Shown here in pieces: positions 50,607 through 60,388 of a DNA stretch of 64,000 bases. This DNA comes from CAIWHR01 sp963786625 (lineage in GTDB: Bacteria > Pseudomonadota > Gammaproteobacteria > Burkholderiales > Casimicrobiaceae): assembly GCA_963786625.1 (NCBI GenBank), contig CAWAZS010000008.1, forward strand, positions 1-64,000, in the 5' to 3' direction. The position numbers and the translations under genes were made by a program. Each line of letters starts with the position of its first letter. Within the stretch, counting starts at the first letter, position 1. Below the pieces are notes generated by a model, which was given only the letters and a program-made list of their open reading frames with translations, ran no database searches and was not told the origin of the DNA.

Positions 50607-50732
50607 CGGTTGCTCACGAGGCTGGGGAATGGGAGAGCGCAATAGGCGCCGCGGAAGTGTCGCACGCAATTATGCGCTGCCGGCGGCCTGCGCCCCGTAA
50701 GCCGCGAGCGAAGAGCGGCGTCTCGACGACAC

Positions 50733-52325
50733 CTACCACCGGCAACCGCCGTTGCCGACGGTGCTCGCAATGAGTGCCGGGACGGCGAGCAGACCGAGCC
50801 CCGCATAGGCGTCGCGGCAATCGGGCTTGACGGCCTTTTCGATATCCTTCGCGAGCTTCGACTTGCGCTCCGGCGGCGGTGGCGGCAACGCCAGCGGCAC
50901 CACGCCGCGATAGCCCGAGGCTTCGGCCGCGATCTCGCGCGCCCGCTGGCGGGATGCCTCGAGGTCGATGCGCGGCGCTCCGCCCGGCTCCGTCGACGGC
51001 ACGACGACATCGCGGCGCGGCTTGAAGTCCTCCGCGCCCGGGTCGGGGGCACCGAAGCGCAGTGGCGGGGCCGCATCGTCCGAGGGCACGGCGGTGCGCG
51101 CCGGCGGCCGGGCCGCGGGCGCGCTTTGCGCTGCCGGGGCCGATGGCGCGACGCGTTCCGCGCGCGGTGCCGCCTGGGCGGGTGCGCTGCGCGGCAACGG
51201 CGTCGGCGGCGCGGCGGGCTCGCGCTCGATCGCAGGCGCGCTGCGCTCGGGCAGCGGGGCCGGCTCCGCCGGTGCACTGCGCGGCGCCGGTGTCTCCACC
51301 GGCGGCGCGACGGTGCGCTCGATTTTCGGGGGCGCGATCGGCTCGGGAGCGGGCGTCGGCGCTATCGGCAGCTCGCGTGGCGTCGGCGCGACCGGCTGCA
51401 CGATCGTCGCGCTCGATCTTGGGCGGCGCGATCGGCTCGGGAGCGGGCGCCGGCGCTATCGGCAGCTCGCGCGGCGTCGGCGCGACCGGCTGCACGATGT
51501 CGCGCTCGATCTTCGGCGGTGCGATCGGCTCGGGAGCGGGCACGGCGGCATCGGCAGCTCACGCGGTGTCGGCGCCACCGGTTGCACGACGTCGCGCTCG
51601 CTCTTCGGCGGCGCGATCGGCTCGGCCGGTGGCGCGATCGGGTCGGCCGGTGGCGCGACGGGCGGTGCCGGCAGCTCGCGCGGCGGCGATGCCTTGCGCT
51701 CGACTTGCGGGGCCGGCGGCGCGGAGGGCGCGAGCGGCTTGTCGACTTCCTCGGGAGCGTTGCGATCGATTTGCGGCAACGCCTGGAACGGTGTCGACTG
51801 AACAGGTGGCGCAGCTTTCGGCGCGGCTGGCACGGCTTCCGCCGGTGGGGCAGGCGCGACCGGTTCCCTGTCCGTGGTGGCGGGTGTCGATGTCGCGGCC
51901 GGTGTCGCCGGCGTGGGTGGTGGAGACGCGAGTGCCGGCGGTTCGCCGGGTGTCGCGGCGGCTGGTGGCGTCGCGGGCGGCGGGGAGGTTGGTGCCTTCG
52001 CGGGCTGCGTCCGCGGCGGCGCGCGTGTCGCGCCACCCCATCGCTGAAGAAGCGCGGCGGCTGGCGTAGCGGTGTCGGCGCCCGGCGCGAGCCGGAAGCC
52101 GGCCCCGGGTTCGGGAGACAGCGGCCGCAGCGTCACGTCGAGGGTGCCCCACGAATTGCCGGCGCGACGTGCTCCGCCCCCGGGCGCGGTGCCGAAGACG
52201 AGGAGCACCAGCACGTGCACCAGCATCGAAAGCAGCACGAAGCGGTACAGCGTCGGCGGATCGAAGGCGGCCGCCGTGGAGCGGAAGCGAGCGAACCTGC
52301 GGAGCGTGATCACGAGCGGCGGCAC
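50733..52325 (-). CDS. TonB-like proline-rich membrane protein with tandem repeats, frameshifted
   Basis: N-terminal cytoplasmic segment, one helix (FVLLSMLVHVLVLLVFG, about residues 28-45), then a very long Pro/Ala-rich periplasmic stretch and a compact C-terminal domain. The final YAGLGLLAVPALIASTVGNG and the ending GGCRW resemble a family of betaproteobacterial TonB-like proteins. Three tandem copies of a 31-residue unit with PIAPPKIERD, VQPVAPTPRELPIAP lie at 51331-51609. Copy lengths are 94, 93 and 92 bases, so the frame leaves and returns inside the repeats. GTG at 52325, four bases after the ankyrin gene stop. Role may be linking inner and outer envelope. Confidence 0.7.
51331..51609. 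repeat. 93-bp tandem repeat inside the TonB-like gene
   Basis: Copies at 51331-51424 (94 bp), 51425-51517 (93 bp) and 51518-51609 (92 bp), followed by a partial copy. The copies differ by single bases plus an insertion in the first (GATCGTCGC for GATGTCGC) and a deletion in the third (GGGCACGGCGG). The length differences cancel, which keeps the outer frame. Confidence 0.85.
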
Positions 52326-52328
52326 CCG

Positions 52329-53081
52329 TCACCGCGCGCCGGCGTGCTGCAGGACCGCCACCATTTCGCGATAGCCGCGGTCCCTCGCCAGTCGCAGCGG
52401 CGTTACCCCGCCCCGGTCGGCGATGTTCGGGTTCGCGCCGGCATCGATCAGCGCCTTCAGCGTCGCCGTGTGTCGCGTGCCGCCGTCGCCGAGCACGATC
52501 GACTCGATGACGGCGGTCCAGCCCAGGTTGTTCACGTGGTCGAGCGGCGCGCCGGCGCGGATCAGCGCGCGCACGACCTCCACGTGTCCGAGGTGCGCGG
52601 CAGCGATGAGGGCGGTGCCGTCGTACCGGCTGGTGACGTTCTTCGCGCTGCACCCCAGCTCGAGCGCGACCGTCAGCGTGGGCAGGTCGTTGGCGACGGC
52701 AGCGATGGTGACGATGTCGTAGCGATCGCCTTCGAGGGCATTCGGGTCGGCGCCGGCCTTCGCCAGCGCGCGCATCGCCTCCCGCTGTCCGGCATGCGCG
52801 GCGACGTGCAGCGGAGTGCGCGCGTGGCCATCGCGGGCGTTGACGTCGGCGCCGCCGGCGGCGAGCCGCGCGATTCCGGCTGCGTCGCCGCTCGCGGCGG
52901 CGGCGAAAAGCCCCGTGTAGCCGGCCCTCTCGGCGGCCGACGGTGCGATCTGGGCAGCCGCATCCGGTCCGATGACGATTGCCGCGAAGAACGCCGGCAG
53001 GAGCGCTGCGGCTGCGCGCACGGCAGCAGAACCGGCGTGCCGGATCACAACGAGACTGCCAACGCCCATCGCATCACCCAT
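52329..53081 (-). CDS. ankyrin repeat protein, secreted
   Basis: About 250 residues with a signal peptide (RAAAALLPAFFAAIVIGPDA) and five ankyrin repeats of the usual 33-residue type. Clear units are GADVNARDGHARTPLHVAAH, GADPNALEGDRYDIVTIAAV, GTALIAAAHLGHVEVVRALI and GANPNIADRGGVTPLRLARD. It likely binds another periplasmic protein. Its stop (52329-52331) is followed within four bases by the TonB-like gene start, so the two are one operon. Confidence 0.85.
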   Translation of the reverse strand: MGDAMGVGSLVVIRHAGSAAVRAAAALLPAFFAAIVIGPDAAAQIAPSAAERAGYTGLFAAAASGDAAGIARLAAGGADVNARDGHARTPLHVAAHAGQREAMRALAKAGADPNALEGDRYDIVTIAAVANDLPTLTVALELGCSAKNVTSRYDGTALIAAAHLGHVEVVRALIRAGAPLDHVNNLGWTAVIESIVLGDGGTRHTATLKALIDAGANPNIADRGGVTPLRLARDRGYREMVAVLQHAGAR

Positions 53082-53207
53082 CGATTCCGCAACTGACGAT
53101 CCCGCAGATTCCAGGCCGGGGTGCCGATTTTGCCGGAGTTCGCGTGCCCGCGCTCGCGCGTCGCGATCGCGTACCGCGCGCGGGCGAGGTCGCGTAACAT
53201 TCGACCG

Positions 53208-54224
53208 ATGCGGGTGCCGGGCACCCGCTCTCTCCCGACGAGCGCTTCCGTGTCCGAAATCACCCGCTGGGCGTTTCCCCAGGCGCTGCAGCCGGCGCAG
53301 GACGAGGTCGGCTTCGACCTCAAGCACGCGCTCGACGCGGTGGTCGCGCTGCGCGCCGAGGTGCCGGAGGACGCGTTCACCGCGTCGATCCTGGGGACCG
53401 AGCGCGTGGGCAGCGGCGTGGTGATCCGCGACGACGGCCTCGTCCTGACCATCGGCTATCTGATCACGGAGGCCGCGTCGATCTGGCTCACCGCGAACGA
53501 CGGCTCGGTCGTGGAGGGCCACCCGCTCGCCTACGACTTCCCCACCGGACTCGGACTCGTGCAGCCGCTGGGCCGCCTGCCGCTGCCGGCGCTGCAACTC
53601 GGCACGACCGAATCGATCGCGCCCGACGACGACGTGTTCGTGCTGGGCAACGGCGGGCGCCCGCATGCGCTGAAAGCGACGGTATTCGCCAAGCAGGAAT
53701 TCGCCGGCTACTGGGAGTATCTGCTCGACGAGGCGCTGTTCACGACGCCGCCGCACCCCGAATGGAGCGGCGCGGCGCTGCTCGACGATTGCGGGATGCT
53801 CGTCGGCATCGGCTCCCTGCTGCTGCACGAGGCGGCTGGCGACACCGCAGTCGACGGCAACATGTTCGTCCCCGCCGATCTGCTCCGGCCGATACTCGAC
53901 GACTTGTTGCGGACCGGACGCTCGGCGCAGCCGCCGCGGCCTTGGCTCGGCATGTACACGGCCGACACGCAGGGCCGTCTGGTCGTCAACGGGCTCGCGC
54001 ATGGCGGTCCCGCCGAGCGAGCCGGCGTGCGGGTCGGCGACCTGGTCGTCGCCGTGGGCGGCACGCGGGTCGGGTCGCTGGCCGAGTTCTTCCGCGCGGT
54101 GTGGCGGCAAGGCCGCGCCGGCGTCGAGGTTCCGCTGGGACTGGCGCGCGATGGCGCGCCGGTGGACGTGCGCATCCGTTCCGCCGACCGCCACGATTTC
54201 CTCAAGAAGCCGAGCCTGCAGTAG
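53208..54224 (+). CDS. degenerate trypsin-like (S1C) protein with PDZ domain
   Basis: It has the outline of an HtrA protein: a barrel core and a PDZ domain (WLGMYTADTQGRLVVNGLAH, ERAGVRVGDLVVAVGGTRVG). The triad is broken. Where HtrA has NYHVV this reads LTIGYLITE, where DIALLK is expected it reads TGLGLVQPLG, and only the serine region remains (PEWSGAALLDDCG). No signal peptide is seen. ATG 53208 and GTG 53250 are both possible starts. It is probably a non-catalytic binding or scaffold form. A matching active protease is at 11384-12512. Confidence 0.75.
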   Translation: MRVPGTRSLPTSASVSEITRWAFPQALQPAQDEVGFDLKHALDAVVALRAEVPEDAFTASILGTERVGSGVVIRDDGLVLTIGYLITEAASIWLTANDGSVVEGHPLAYDFPTGLGLVQPLGRLPLPALQLGTTESIAPDDDVFVLGNGGRPHALKATVFAKQEFAGYWEYLLDEALFTTPPHPEWSGAALLDDCGMLVGIGSLLLHEAAGDTAVDGNMFVPADLLRPILDDLLRTGRSAQPPRPWLGMYTADTQGRLVVNGLAHGGPAERAGVRVGDLVVAVGGTRVGSLAEFFRAVWRQGRAGVEVPLGLARDGAPVDVRIRSADRHDFLKKPSLQ

Positions 54225-54300
54225 CCGGCACGGCGCGCGCGGGCGCTCGCGCCACGTCGCGCCGGCGGCACCCACCCCGGTGCGATCCAGCGCGCGGCGG

Positions 54301-56097
54301 CTACCTGCCCGCTGCGCCCGCCTTCCGCGCGGCGAGATCGAGGTCGGCGTACTTCCACGATCCGCCGAACGGCGACGGCCAGTAGCCCTGAACCCAGGGA
54401 TAGTAGACGACGTTGCCGATCCCGTAGGTGTGCAGGATCATGGGCATCCACGCCTGCGACAGCTCCGACATCTTCCTGGCGAGCGCGGTTCGCTCGGTCC
54501 CGGCCGGCGTGCGCAGGAACTGCTCGTACGCGGCGTCGTACTGCGGGCGCTTGAAGCCCGACGGATTGATGTCGCGCGATTCCTTTCCCCATAGCGTCTG
54601 CAGGATCTGGTAGCCGGAGGGCTCGAGCGACCGGTAGCCGAGGTTGAACATCGGCAGCTTGCCGGCGCGGCTCAGGTTGAGCAGCTCGGCAAAGGTCTGC
54701 TGATTGAGCTGCATCCGGATGCCGATCGCGTCCATGCTCTTCTTCCACAGCGTGTCCATGTCCCGATACCACGATTCGGGCAGCGTGCCGCGGACGACCG
54801 TCAGCGGCTTGCCCTCGGTGCTCTCGCGATAGCCGTCGCCGTCGATATCCTTGAACCCGAAGCGGTCGAGCAGCGCGCGGGCGGCGGCCGGGTCGTAGAG
54901 CGACTTCGGCGGCAGCGTCGCGTCGTGGCCGTTGACGCCCGGCGGCAGCAGCTGGTTGGCCGGCAGCGCGTTGCCGGCGTAGAGGACGCGGATCATTTCG
55001 CCGACGTCGAAGCCCATCGCAATCGCCCGGCGCAGCGCCACCTGCGCGTTCGAGTAGCCGCCCACGACCGGATCGTCGAGGTTGAAGTACGTGAACATCA
55101 ATGTCGGCGCGCCGAATCGGAGATGGACGACGCCCTTCTTCGCCAGATCGGGACGGAGCCGGCCATTCTCGGCGACGCGCTTCGCATCGTCGCCGGAGAG
55201 CGCCATCCAGTCGAGGTCGCCTTGCATGAAGGCGAGGAGCTCCGGCTGCGACTCCTCGATGATGCTGATCTCGATGCGGCCGATCTGCGGCAGCGCCTTG
55301 CCGCGCATCGCGTCGACGAGCGCCTTGTGCTGCGGGTCGGCGCTCTCGGGAAAGCGGAGCGTCCGGTAGTGCCGATTCGCCTCGAGCACGACCTTCGATG
55401 CCTTCCGCCACTCCTTCAAGCGGTAGGGGCCGGTGCCCACGGGCCGGCCCATCACATCGGCCGCGGCAGCTTCGACCGCCTCGCGTGCCACTGCCATCGC
55501 GGTCAGCCCGGCGAGCCGCTCGAGCAGCGTGTAGTCGGCGCTGGCGAGCCGGATCTGCAGCGTATGCCGGTCGAGCGCGCGCAGGCCGTCGATGGGCGCA
55601 TCGTAGTCGAACCTGGCGCCTGGCTTGCGCGCCGCGTCGACGACCGGGCGGGCGCCGACGATGAGGTCCGCCAGCGCCGAGTCGCCGCCGGTGCGAAGGT
55701 TCGGATCGAGGCTGCGCTTGATCGAGTACACGTAGTCCTGTGCGACGAGCTCGCGCGGCTTGCCCTTGAACACCGGGTCGTCGGCGAAGTGGATGCCCTG
55801 CTGCAGTCTGATCGTCCAGGTCTTCCCGCCGTCGGTGATCGTCGGCAAGGCCTCGGCGGTGTTCGGGATCACCCTGGCGGGGACCGCGAAAAAGTCGAAC
55901 TGGTAGAGCGCCTCGAAGATGTGGCTTGCGACCCGGGTCGAGTAGAGGTCCGTGGGCTGCTGCGGATCGAGGCTCGTGATGTCCGGCGAGGCGATGCGGA
56001 GCACCTTGGCGGGATCGGCGGCTGCCGCGGCGACGCCGCAGGCCAGCAGCGCAACGCAGGCAGCGGACACGGCAGTGCGCAGGGATGTCGAGCTCAT
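54301..56097 (-). CDS. ABC transporter substrate-binding protein, family 5, paralog B
   Basis: Periplasmic binding protein, about 598 residues, with signal peptide (AVSAACVALLACGVAAAAAD). It shows the same order of motifs as paralog A: KVLRIASPDITSLDPQQPTD, PVGTGPYRLKEWRKASKVVL, DRFGFKDIDGDGYRESTEGK, and an aromatic C-terminus. An ATG at 56097 is preferred to one further upstream. No permease genes are nearby. The two paralogs lie 5.7 kb apart on the same strand. Confidence 0.87.
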   Translation of the reverse strand: MSSTSLRTAVSAACVALLACGVAAAAADPAKVLRIASPDITSLDPQQPTDLYSTRVASHIFEALYQFDFFAVPARVIPNTAEALPTITDGGKTWTIRLQQGIHFADDPVFKGKPRELVAQDYVYSIKRSLDPNLRTGGDSALADLIVGARPVVDAARKPGARFDYDAPIDGLRALDRHTLQIRLASADYTLLERLAGLTAMAVAREAVEAAAADVMGRPVGTGPYRLKEWRKASKVVLEANRHYRTLRFPESADPQHKALVDAMRGKALPQIGRIEISIIEESQPELLAFMQGDLDWMALSGDDAKRVAENGRLRPDLAKKGVVHLRFGAPTLMFTYFNLDDPVVGGYSNAQVALRRAIAMGFDVGEMIRVLYAGNALPANQLLPPGVNGHDATLPPKSLYDPAAARALLDRFGFKDIDGDGYRESTEGKPLTVVRGTLPESWYRDMDTLWKKSMDAIGIRMQLNQQTFAELLNLSRAGKLPMFNLGYRSLEPSGYQILQTLWGKESRDINPSGFKRPQYDAAYEQFLRTPAGTERTALARKMSELSQAWMPMILHTYGIGNVVYYPWVQGYWPSPFGGSWKYADLDLAARKAGAAGR

Positions 56098-56286
56098 CGC
56101 GACCTTCGTAGGGATGACGCACTTCAATCACGTCGAGCGGAGTATTGTGGGTTCGGTCGTGCCGGTCAACGCTCGCGCTTCGGCTGCAACAGGCCGAGCC
56201 GCGCACATTTCACGGAACTTCCGCAGGCGCCGGGGTGCCGAAAACAAGTTGCCGTATCATCCGATGCACACATCAAGGAGATGCTC

Positions 56287-56976
56287 ATGTCGACCCGATC
56301 GCTACGTTCCGCCGGTATGACCGCGTTTATCGCGGTGGCTTCGGCCTTCGTCGTGCCGAACGCGCACGCACAAGCCAATCCGCAGGCGCACATCGCTGCC
56401 TCGCAGGTTACGTTGTCCAACTTCCTGCGCGATCCCGACATGGATTGGCTGCAGCGCAACTTCTACCGTGCCAAGGCGGTGATGATCACCCCCGAGGTCG
56501 TCAAGGCCGGTTTCATCTTCGGCGGGTCGGGGGGGCGTGCGCTCGTCGTCGCGCGCGACCCGACGACCGGCGGCTGGGTGGGCCCCGCGTTCTACGCGAT
56601 GGCCACGGCGAGCGTCGGCTTCCAGGCCGGCGTCTCGGTGGCCGAAGGTGTGACGCTGGTGATGACCGACAAGGGCCTCAACTCGCTGCTGGCGACTTCG
56701 TTCAAGATCGGGGGCGACGCCAGTATCGCCGCGGGTCCGGTCGGCGCAGGTGCCCGCAGCGACGTCGTGGCCGACCTCATCACTTTCAACCGCGCCAAGG
56801 GGGTGTACGGCGGTCTCAATCTCGATGGCACCGTGGTCACGGCCTCCGATGATTGGAACGCTTCGTTCTACGGAAAGAAGGTGCTTCCGCCCGACATCCT
56901 GGTGCGGACAGCGGTCCACAACGCGGCGGCCGACAAGCTGCTCGCGCAGGTCAGCGCCGCCGCCACCAAGAAGTAG
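56287..56976 (+). CDS. lipid-binding SYLF domain protein (Ysc84 type)
   Basis: Secreted protein of about 229 residues. The signal peptide ends at FVVPNAHAQA. The SYLF domain is visible from KAVMITPEVVKAGFIFGGSG through GFQAGVSVAEGVTLVMTDKG to KGVYGGLNLDGTVVTASDDW. It binds phospholipid in eukaryotic relatives; bacterial role unknown. An AAGGAG at 56275-56280 gives a 6-base spacing to the ATG at 56287, which decides against the ATG at 56281. It is followed by Ohr after 16 bases, so both are likely co-transcribed. Confidence 0.88.
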   Translation: MSTRSLRSAGMTAFIAVASAFVVPNAHAQANPQAHIAASQVTLSNFLRDPDMDWLQRNFYRAKAVMITPEVVKAGFIFGGSGGRALVVARDPTTGGWVGPAFYAMATASVGFQAGVSVAEGVTLVMTDKGLNSLLATSFKIGGDASIAAGPVGAGARSDVVADLITFNRAKGVYGGLNLDGTVVTASDDWNASFYGKKVLPPDILVRTAVHNAAADKLLAQVSAAATKK

Positions 56977-56992
56977 ATCCGAGGAGAAGCAG

Positions 56993-57436
56993 ATGGCGGC
57001 CTACACGATCAAGCCTCTGGTGACGGCGATAGCGCACAACACCGGCGGGCGCAATGGACATTCCGAGACGACCGATCATTCGGTGAGCGTCAATCTCTCC
57101 GTCCGCAAGGAAATGGGGGGTCCCGGTCTGCCCAACACGACCACCCCGGAACATCTGTTCGCCGCCGGCTATGCGGCTTGTTTCGGGGGCGCGCTGGAGT
57201 TCGTGGCGAAGCAGCACAAGAAGAACGTGTCCGGCGCAATCGTCACCTGCCACACGTCCGTCGGTCCGCGCGAGGGTGGCGGGTTCGGGATTGCAGTGAA
57301 GATGCACGTCAAGGTTCCAGGGTTGCCCACCGCGGAGGCCCTTGCATTGGCGCAGGAGACGCACGCGAACATCTGTCCGTATAGCCACGCCACGCGCGGC
57401 AACATCGAGTTCACGCTCGAAGCAGAGGGCGCATAG
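56993..57436 (+). CDS. ohr: organic hydroperoxide resistance protein (Ohr/OsmC)
   Basis: Thiol-dependent peroxidase of 147 residues that reduces organic hydroperoxides. The two reactive cysteines are in YAACFGGALE (Cys 63) and HANICPYSHATRGN (Cys 128), with Arg 20 and Glu 40 in the usual places near the active site. The ATG at 56993 follows a GAGGAGA. Downstream of the SYLF gene, so oxidative or membrane stress may control both; no OhrR gene is present here. Confidence 0.9.
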   Translation: MAAYTIKPLVTAIAHNTGGRNGHSETTDHSVSVNLSVRKEMGGPGLPNTTTPEHLFAAGYAACFGGALEFVAKQHKKNVSGAIVTCHTSVGPREGGGFGIAVKMHVKVPGLPTAEALALAQETHANICPYSHATRGNIEFTLEAEGA

Positions 57437-57757
57437 CCGGATCGAGGCGTTCGGATCGACATCGGCGGAGTCGAAGTCGCGCGGCCGGCCGGCCGAGGTC
57501 AGGCGCTCCCGCGGAGCGGACGATCCTGTCGAGCAGGGGCGCGGACACCCCATCCGGCCGTTCCCGCCCCGAATCGGTGCATCGATGAGCCGAGTCGGCG
57601 TTGTGTCCGTGTGGCCGAACCTGCCGCGTATTGTTATGATCCTCCGCTCGCCGCAACAGCTGATCGCGAACGATCCTTCCACCCCGGCGTCTGCGTCGCC
57701 TCTGCGAGGCCGGCGCATCGACAACGGCGAGCGCGGTCCCGTTTCCTGGAGCGACCC
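57437..57757. other. intergenic region before the sulfatase gene
   Basis: About 320 bases. The frame on the plus strand is open from 57611 into the sulfatase, but upstream of the signal peptide the translation is not protein-like. AT-rich GTATTGTTATGATCC at 57630-57644 contains TATGAT, a near-consensus -10, and could be the sulfatase promoter. No repeat or hairpin stands out. Confidence 0.4.
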
Positions 57758-60267
57758 ATGAAATTGCGAAAGTCGGCATCGATTGCTGCGGTCGTCGCGG
57801 CGTTCTTCGGCGCGACACAGGTCGGCGCGCAGCAGGTCACCGGCACCTTGGGATCGCCGGGCGCCAGCACGAGCATCAGCGGGAAGCAGCTTCCCGCCGC
57901 CCGACCCGAAGTTCGGCGGCGTCATCAAGGACGACGCGCTGCAGTCGAAGCCGTGGTGGGCGCCGCGCGTCGTGCCGCCGAAAGGCGCGCCCAACGTGCT
58001 GCTGATCATCACCGACGACGCCGGCTTCGGCGTGCCCAGCACGTTCGGCGGCGTCATCCCGACACCGGCGATGGACCGCATCGCGAAAGAAGGTCTGCGC
58101 TACAACCGCATGTTCTCCACGGCGCTGTGCTCGCCGACGCGCGCGGCGCTGATCACCGGCCGCAACCACCACTCGGCGGGCTTCGGCGTGGTCTCCGAGC
58201 AGGCGACCGGCTTCCCGGGCTACAACAGCATCATCGCCAGGGACAAGGCGACGATCGGCCGCATCCTGCTCGACAACGGCTATGCGACGTCGTGGTTCGG
58301 CAAGAACCACAACACGCCCGCGTTCGCGGCCAGCCAGGTCGGCCCGTTCGACCAGTGGCCGACCGGCATGGGCTTCGAGTACTTCTACGGTTTCGTCGGC
58401 GGCGACGCGAACCAGTGGCAGCCGAACCTCTTCCGCAACACGACGCAGATCTTTCCCTTCCAGGGCAAGCCGGGCTGGAACCTGGTCACCGGGATGGCGG
58501 ACGACGCGATCGACTACATGACGCGGATGCACCAGATCCAGCCGAACAAGCCGATCTTCATCAAGTACGCGCCTGGCGCCACGCACGCGCCGCACCACCC
58601 GACGAAGGAATGGGTGGACAGGATCAGCCAGATGAAGCTCTTCGACGAGGGCTGGAACAAGGTGCGCGAGCGCATCTTCGAGAACCAGAAGCGGCTCGGC
58701 GTGATTCCGAAGGACACCAGGCTGCCGCCGTGGCCCAAGGAGGTGCTGAAGGAGTGGGACGCGCTCTCGGCGGAGGAGAAGAAGCTCTTCATCCGGCAGG
58801 TCGAGGTCTTCGCCGCCTACGCCGCCTACAGCGACCACGAGATCGGGCGCGTGATCCAGGCCTTCGAGGACATGGGCAGGCTCGACAATACGCTGATCAT
58901 CTACATCAACGGCGACAACGGCACCAGCGCCGAGGGCGGCCCGATGGGCACGCCGAACGAGGTCGCGTGGTTCAACGGTGTCAACGAGCTGCCCGTCGAG
59001 GTGCAGATGAAGTTCTACGACGTCTGGGGCACGGAGCGGACCTACAACCACATGTCGGCCGGCTGGTCGTGGGCGTTCGACACGCCGTTCTCCTGGTTCA
59101 AGCAGAACGCCTCGCAACTCGGCGGCATCAACCAGAACATGGTCGTGTCGTGGCCGGCGCGGATCAAGGACAAGGGCGCCTTGCGCGAGCAGTTCGTGCA
59201 CGTCGATCGACGTCGTGCCGACGATCCTCGAGGCCGCCGGCATCCACGCGCCCGAAATGGTGGATGGCATCAAGCAGGCGCCGATCGAGGGCACGAGCTT
59301 CGCGTACACGTTCGACGCGAAGAACGCCAAGGCGGCGTCGCGGCACAAGACGCAGTACTTCGAGATGATGGGCCAGTGGGCGCTCTACCACGACGGCTGG
59401 TTCCTCTCCACCAAGGTCAATCGCGCGCCGTGGCAGGCCTTCGGCCCGGCCAACCCGGACCCGCTGAACAACCAGGTGCTCGAGCTCTTCAACCTGAACA
59501 CCGACTTCAACCAGACCACCGATCTCGCGGCGAAGAACCCGCAGAAGGTCAAGGAGCTGAAGCAGATGTTCGTCGCGGAGGCCAGGAAGCACCAGGTCTT
59601 CCCGATGGACGCGTCGGTGGCGGCGCGCATCGTCGCGCCGCGGCCCAACATCACCGCCGGGCGCACCGAGTTCGTCTACACGCGGCCGATGGTCGGCCTG
59701 CCGCAGGGCGACTCGCCGCTGCTGCTCAACACCTCGTACACGATCACCGCCGACATCGAGGTGCCGCAGGGCGGCGCCGAGGGCATGATCCTGACCTCGG
59801 GCGGGCGCTTCGCCGGCTACGGCTTCTACCTGCTGAAGGGCAAGCCGGTGTTCCTGTGGAACATGGTCGACCTCGAGCGGCTGAAGTGGGAGGCCCCCGA
59901 CGCGCTGGCGCCGGGCCGGCACACGCTCGAGTTCGACTTCAAGTACGAAGGCATGGGCGCCGGCACGCTCGCGTTCAACGACTTCGGCGGCGTCGGGCGG
60001 CCCGGCACCGGCACGCTCAAGGTCGACGGCAAGGAGGTCGCGACGAAGAGGATGGAGAAGACGCTGCCGATGATCCTGCAGTGGGACGAGAGCTTCGACG
60101 TCGGCTCGGACACGCTGACCGGCGTCAACGACGCGGACTACCTGCCGCCCTTCGCGCTGACCGCCAAGCTCAACAAGCTGACGGTCAAGGTCAACCGCCC
60201 GCAGCTGTCGCCCGCGGACATCCAGAAGCTGCAGGCGGCGATGAAAGAGAAGGCGAAGGCCGACTGA
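57758..60267 (+). CDS. arylsulfatase, two frameshifts
   Basis: Periplasmic type I sulfatase of about 835 residues. It has a signal peptide (about 1-25), the metal-binding APNVLLIITDDAGFG, and the formylglycine signature CSPTRAALITGR (Cys about 124), whose cysteine or serine is oxidised by a maturase. Later WFGKNHNTPAF and YINGDNGTSAEGG supply lysine, histidine and metal ligands. A C-terminal beta domain follows. Frameshifts are near 57892 (extra base after CTTCCC) and 59207 (GTC-G-ATC). No sulfatase maturase gene lies in the window. Monocistronic. Confidence 0.87.
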
Positions 60268-60357
60268 TCGCGTCCGGGCGCGCCGCGTCCGGGCCGCAAA
60301 CGCATCGAAGCGCCCCCGTATGCCGGGGGTGTCGCTCGAAGCCAGGTCACGGCCCCA

Positions 60358-60388
60358 TTCCACCCGCGCGCCCAGGCGCGCGGTGGGG
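60358..60388. terminator. GC-rich hairpin between convergent genes
   Basis: CCGCGCGC-CCAG-GCGCGCGG forms an 8-base stem, with a further short extension, ending right at the stop of the DUF937 gene. A second hairpin CCCCCG-TATGC-CGGGGG lies at about 60314-60330. No T-tract follows either, so factor-independent termination is uncertain. Confidence 0.4.

Noticed and set aside
48606..50669. Extension of the family 5 binding protein into one 1292-codon protein
   Set aside because: Upstream of 48605 the frame runs antisense to DUF808 and in sense through the GST gene by chance; the signal peptide starts near 48605.
51331..51609. CRISPR-like direct repeats
   Set aside because: The 93-bp units are contiguous without spacers and lie in a proline-rich coding region.
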